DNA of 5,909 nt from Phycisphaeraceae bacterium. GTDB taxonomy: Bacteria; Planctomycetota; Phycisphaerae; Phycisphaerales; Phycisphaeraceae. Location of the stretch: NCBI GenBank assembly GCA_028281215.1, contig JANQKH010000299.1, positions 1 to 5,909 on the forward strand, given 5' to 3'. Below the pieces are notes generated by a model. That model was given only the letters and a program-made list of their open reading frames with translations. It was not told the DNA's origin and ran no database searches. Numbering within the stretch: position 1 is the first letter of the stretch; the number at the start of each line of letters is the position of its first letter. The translations under genes were made by a program, and so were the position numbers. Shown piece by piece: positions 4,501 through 5,909 of this stretch.

Positions 4501-5909
4501 ATGGCCGACCTCGCTTACCAGCAGTGCACCAACCCCGATTGCGCGTCGACCTTCGGCGTCGATGAAGTGCATGTCAATTGCCCCAACTGCGCCAAACAGG
4601 GTGGCAACAGTCTGCTCGATATCCGCTACGACTGGAACCGCGTCGCTTTGCCGCGATCGATGTCCTATTTCGAACATCGCTGGATCACGCGCGGCGGCGG
4701 GGTGCAGGGCGCGCTCGACTTCTCCGGCGTCTGGCGCTTCCGTGAACTGATGCCCTTCTACCGCAACGAAGAAGACATCGTCACCATCGGCGAAGGCAGA
4801 ACCAACTTGCAAAACGCCACGCTGCTGGCGCCGCAGATCGGTCTGAAATCCGGCAACCTGTTCCTGCAATACGAAGGGCTCAACCCATCCGGCTCGTTCA
4901 AAGACAACGGCATGACCGCCGCGTTCACGCACGCGAAAATGGTCGGCGCCAAACGTGTCGCCTGCGCGTCGACCGGCAACACCAGTGCATCACTGGCCAT
5001 GTTCGCCGGTTTCGCGGGCATGACCGGTATCGTGTTCATCGGCTCCGGCAAAATCGCCTACGGCAAACTCTCACAAGCCCTGGACTACGGCGCCCGCACG
5101 TTGCAAATCCAAGGCGACTTCGATGCCTGCCTGCGACGCATTCGCCAGATTGTGACCGAGCAACCTGAACTCGGTATTTACCTGATGAACAGCGTGAATC
5201 CGTTCCGCTTGGAGGGGCAAAAGGCGATCATGTACCGCGTGCTCGAAGCACTTGGCTGGGAACCGCCCGATTGGGTCGTGGTGCCCGGCGGCAACCTCGG
5301 CAACTGTTCCTCGTTCGGCAAGGCGTTTACGGAACTGAAAGAACTCGGCCTGATCAAACGCGTGCCGCGCCTTGCAGTGATTCAAGCGAGTGGCGCGAAC
5401 CCGCTGCATGTGCTGGTCAACGATCGCGGCATGCAATGGAACGAAGGCCACATCGCCATCGACACGCTCAAGGATTACTACCGCGAGATGGATGCGAGCG
5501 ACATGCACGCCCACACCATCGCCAGCGCGATCGAAATCGGTCGTCCGGTCAATCTGCCCAAAGCCCTGCGCGCGATGCAAGGCATGGACGGCGTGGTGCG
5601 GCAGGTCGACGACGAAACGATGCTCGAACACAAAGCGATGGTCGGCCGCTACGGCTTCGGCTGCGAACCGGCGAGCGCGGCGAGTGTTGCCGGCGCACAC
5701 CTGCTTGTCGAGGAAGGCGTCATCGATAAAGATGCCCGCGTTGTCTGCATCCTCACCGGCCACGAACTAAAAGACCCGGACGCCACCGTCAAATACCACA
5801 CCGGCATCGACATGAAATCCGTGCAGGACAAGGCGTCACGCAAGGAACCGCACGGCAAATTGGCGAATCAACCGATCCCCGTGCCGGACGATTTACAGGC
5901 GATCATTGC
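4501..5909 (+). CDS. thrC: Threonine synthase, 3' end off the right edge
   Basis: Open from ATG 4501 through 469 codons to the edge. It is a PLP-dependent fold-type II enzyme that converts O-phospho-L-homoserine and water to L-threonine and phosphate, the last step of threonine synthesis, in the cytoplasm. An N-terminal zinc-ribbon-like segment has Cys9, Cys14, Cys27 and Cys30. The cofactor lysine is Lys134 in [11 protein letters not shown] (128-138). STGNTSAS (157-164) is the Asn loop that contacts [17 protein letters not shown] (262-275) is the glycine-rich loop that holds the PLP phosphate; Cys269 takes a place that is often Ser or a hydrophobic residue. [10 protein letters not shown] (418-427) is the conserved C-terminal signature. 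The family is about 430-490 aa, so only a short tail is likely missing. The start is chosen because the zinc-ribbon region begins at once (MADLAYQQC) and no in-frame start lies just upstream. There is no SD. Cysteine synthase or threonine dehydratase are less likely, given the GHELKDPD and GGNLGN motifs. Confidence 0.95.
   Translation, partial: MADLAYQQCTNPDCASTFGVDEVHVNCPNCAKQGGNSLLDIRYDWNRVALPRSMSYFEHRWITRGGGVQGALDFSGVWRFRELMPFYRNEEDIVTIGEGRTNLQNATLLAPQIGLKSGNLFLQYEGLNPSGSFKDNGMTAAFTHAKMVGAKRVACASTGNTSASLAMFAGFAGMTGIVFIGSGKIAYGKLSQALDYGARTLQIQGDFDACLRRIRQIVTEQPELGIYLMNSVNPFRLEGQKAIMYRVLEALGWEPPDWVVVPGGNLGNCSSFGKAFTELKELGLIKRVPRLAVIQASGANPLHVLVNDRGMQWNEGHIAIDTLKDYYREMDASDMHAHTIASAIEIGRPVNLPKALRAMQGMDGVVRQVDDETMLEHKAMVGRYGFGCEPASAASVAGAHLLVEEGVIDKDARVVCILTGHELKDPDATVKYHTGIDMKSVQDKASRKEPHGKLANQPIPVPDDLQAII

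Noticed and set aside
4373..4750. Plus-strand open frame (125 codons) across the heptamer tract
   Set aside because: It ends inside thrC out of frame, and its Phe/Pro-rich start is only the translation of the ACTTYCN repeat.
5071..5763. Minus-strand open frame (230 codons) opposite threonine synthase
   Set aside because: It is a shadow of the thrC coding frame, which carries all PLP motifs.

Overview
The window reads as chromosomal DNA from a Planctomycetes-type bacterium, probably near Phycisphaerae. This is inferred from gene style, not from any marker gene. The clues are a small protein with 'CPxC-xFDLRG...CPECG' zinc-ribbon signatures, a zinc-ribbon threonine synthase with a planctomycete-like N-terminus, a secreted SASA-family esterase, and a large secreted PHP metallohydrolase of the CehA/McbA type. 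Coding sequence is dense and fairly GC-rich, with short intergenic gaps (8, 122, 135 and 124 nt). I see no tRNA, rRNA, CRISPR array, transposase or phage gene.

Left part, minus strand (about 1-3785): three co-directional genes. Transcription would run from an 858-aa exported CehA/McbA-like metallohydrolase (3785 to 1209), to a GNAT acetyltransferase starting at GTG only 8 nt later (1200 to 712), then across 122 nt to an exported SASA-type carbohydrate/sialate O-acetylesterase (589, running off the left edge). The first two look translationally coupled; the third may be in the same operon or have its own promoter. The two enzymes with signal peptides fit periplasmic or extracellular breakdown of esterified or phosphorylated polymers, but no substrate can be read from the sequence.

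Middle (3786-3920): a 135-nt divergent intergenic region with a TAGAAT box on each strand, each suitably placed to serve the gene leaving on that side.

Right part, plus strand: a 151-aa protein with two tandem four-cysteine zinc ribbons and a hydrophobic C-terminal hairpin (3921-4376). Next is a 124-nt pyrimidine-rich gap with a degenerate heptamer tandem repeat (ACTTYCN). Last is threonine synthase (4501 to the right edge, nearly complete), the final step of threonine biosynthesis.

There is no clear sign of a new defence or mobile system. The points most worth a second look are the heptamer array directly upstream of an apparently SD-less, possibly leaderless threonine synthase gene; the domain architecture of the metallohydrolase, including an inserted calcium-loop-like motif; and the tandem zinc-ribbon membrane protein.
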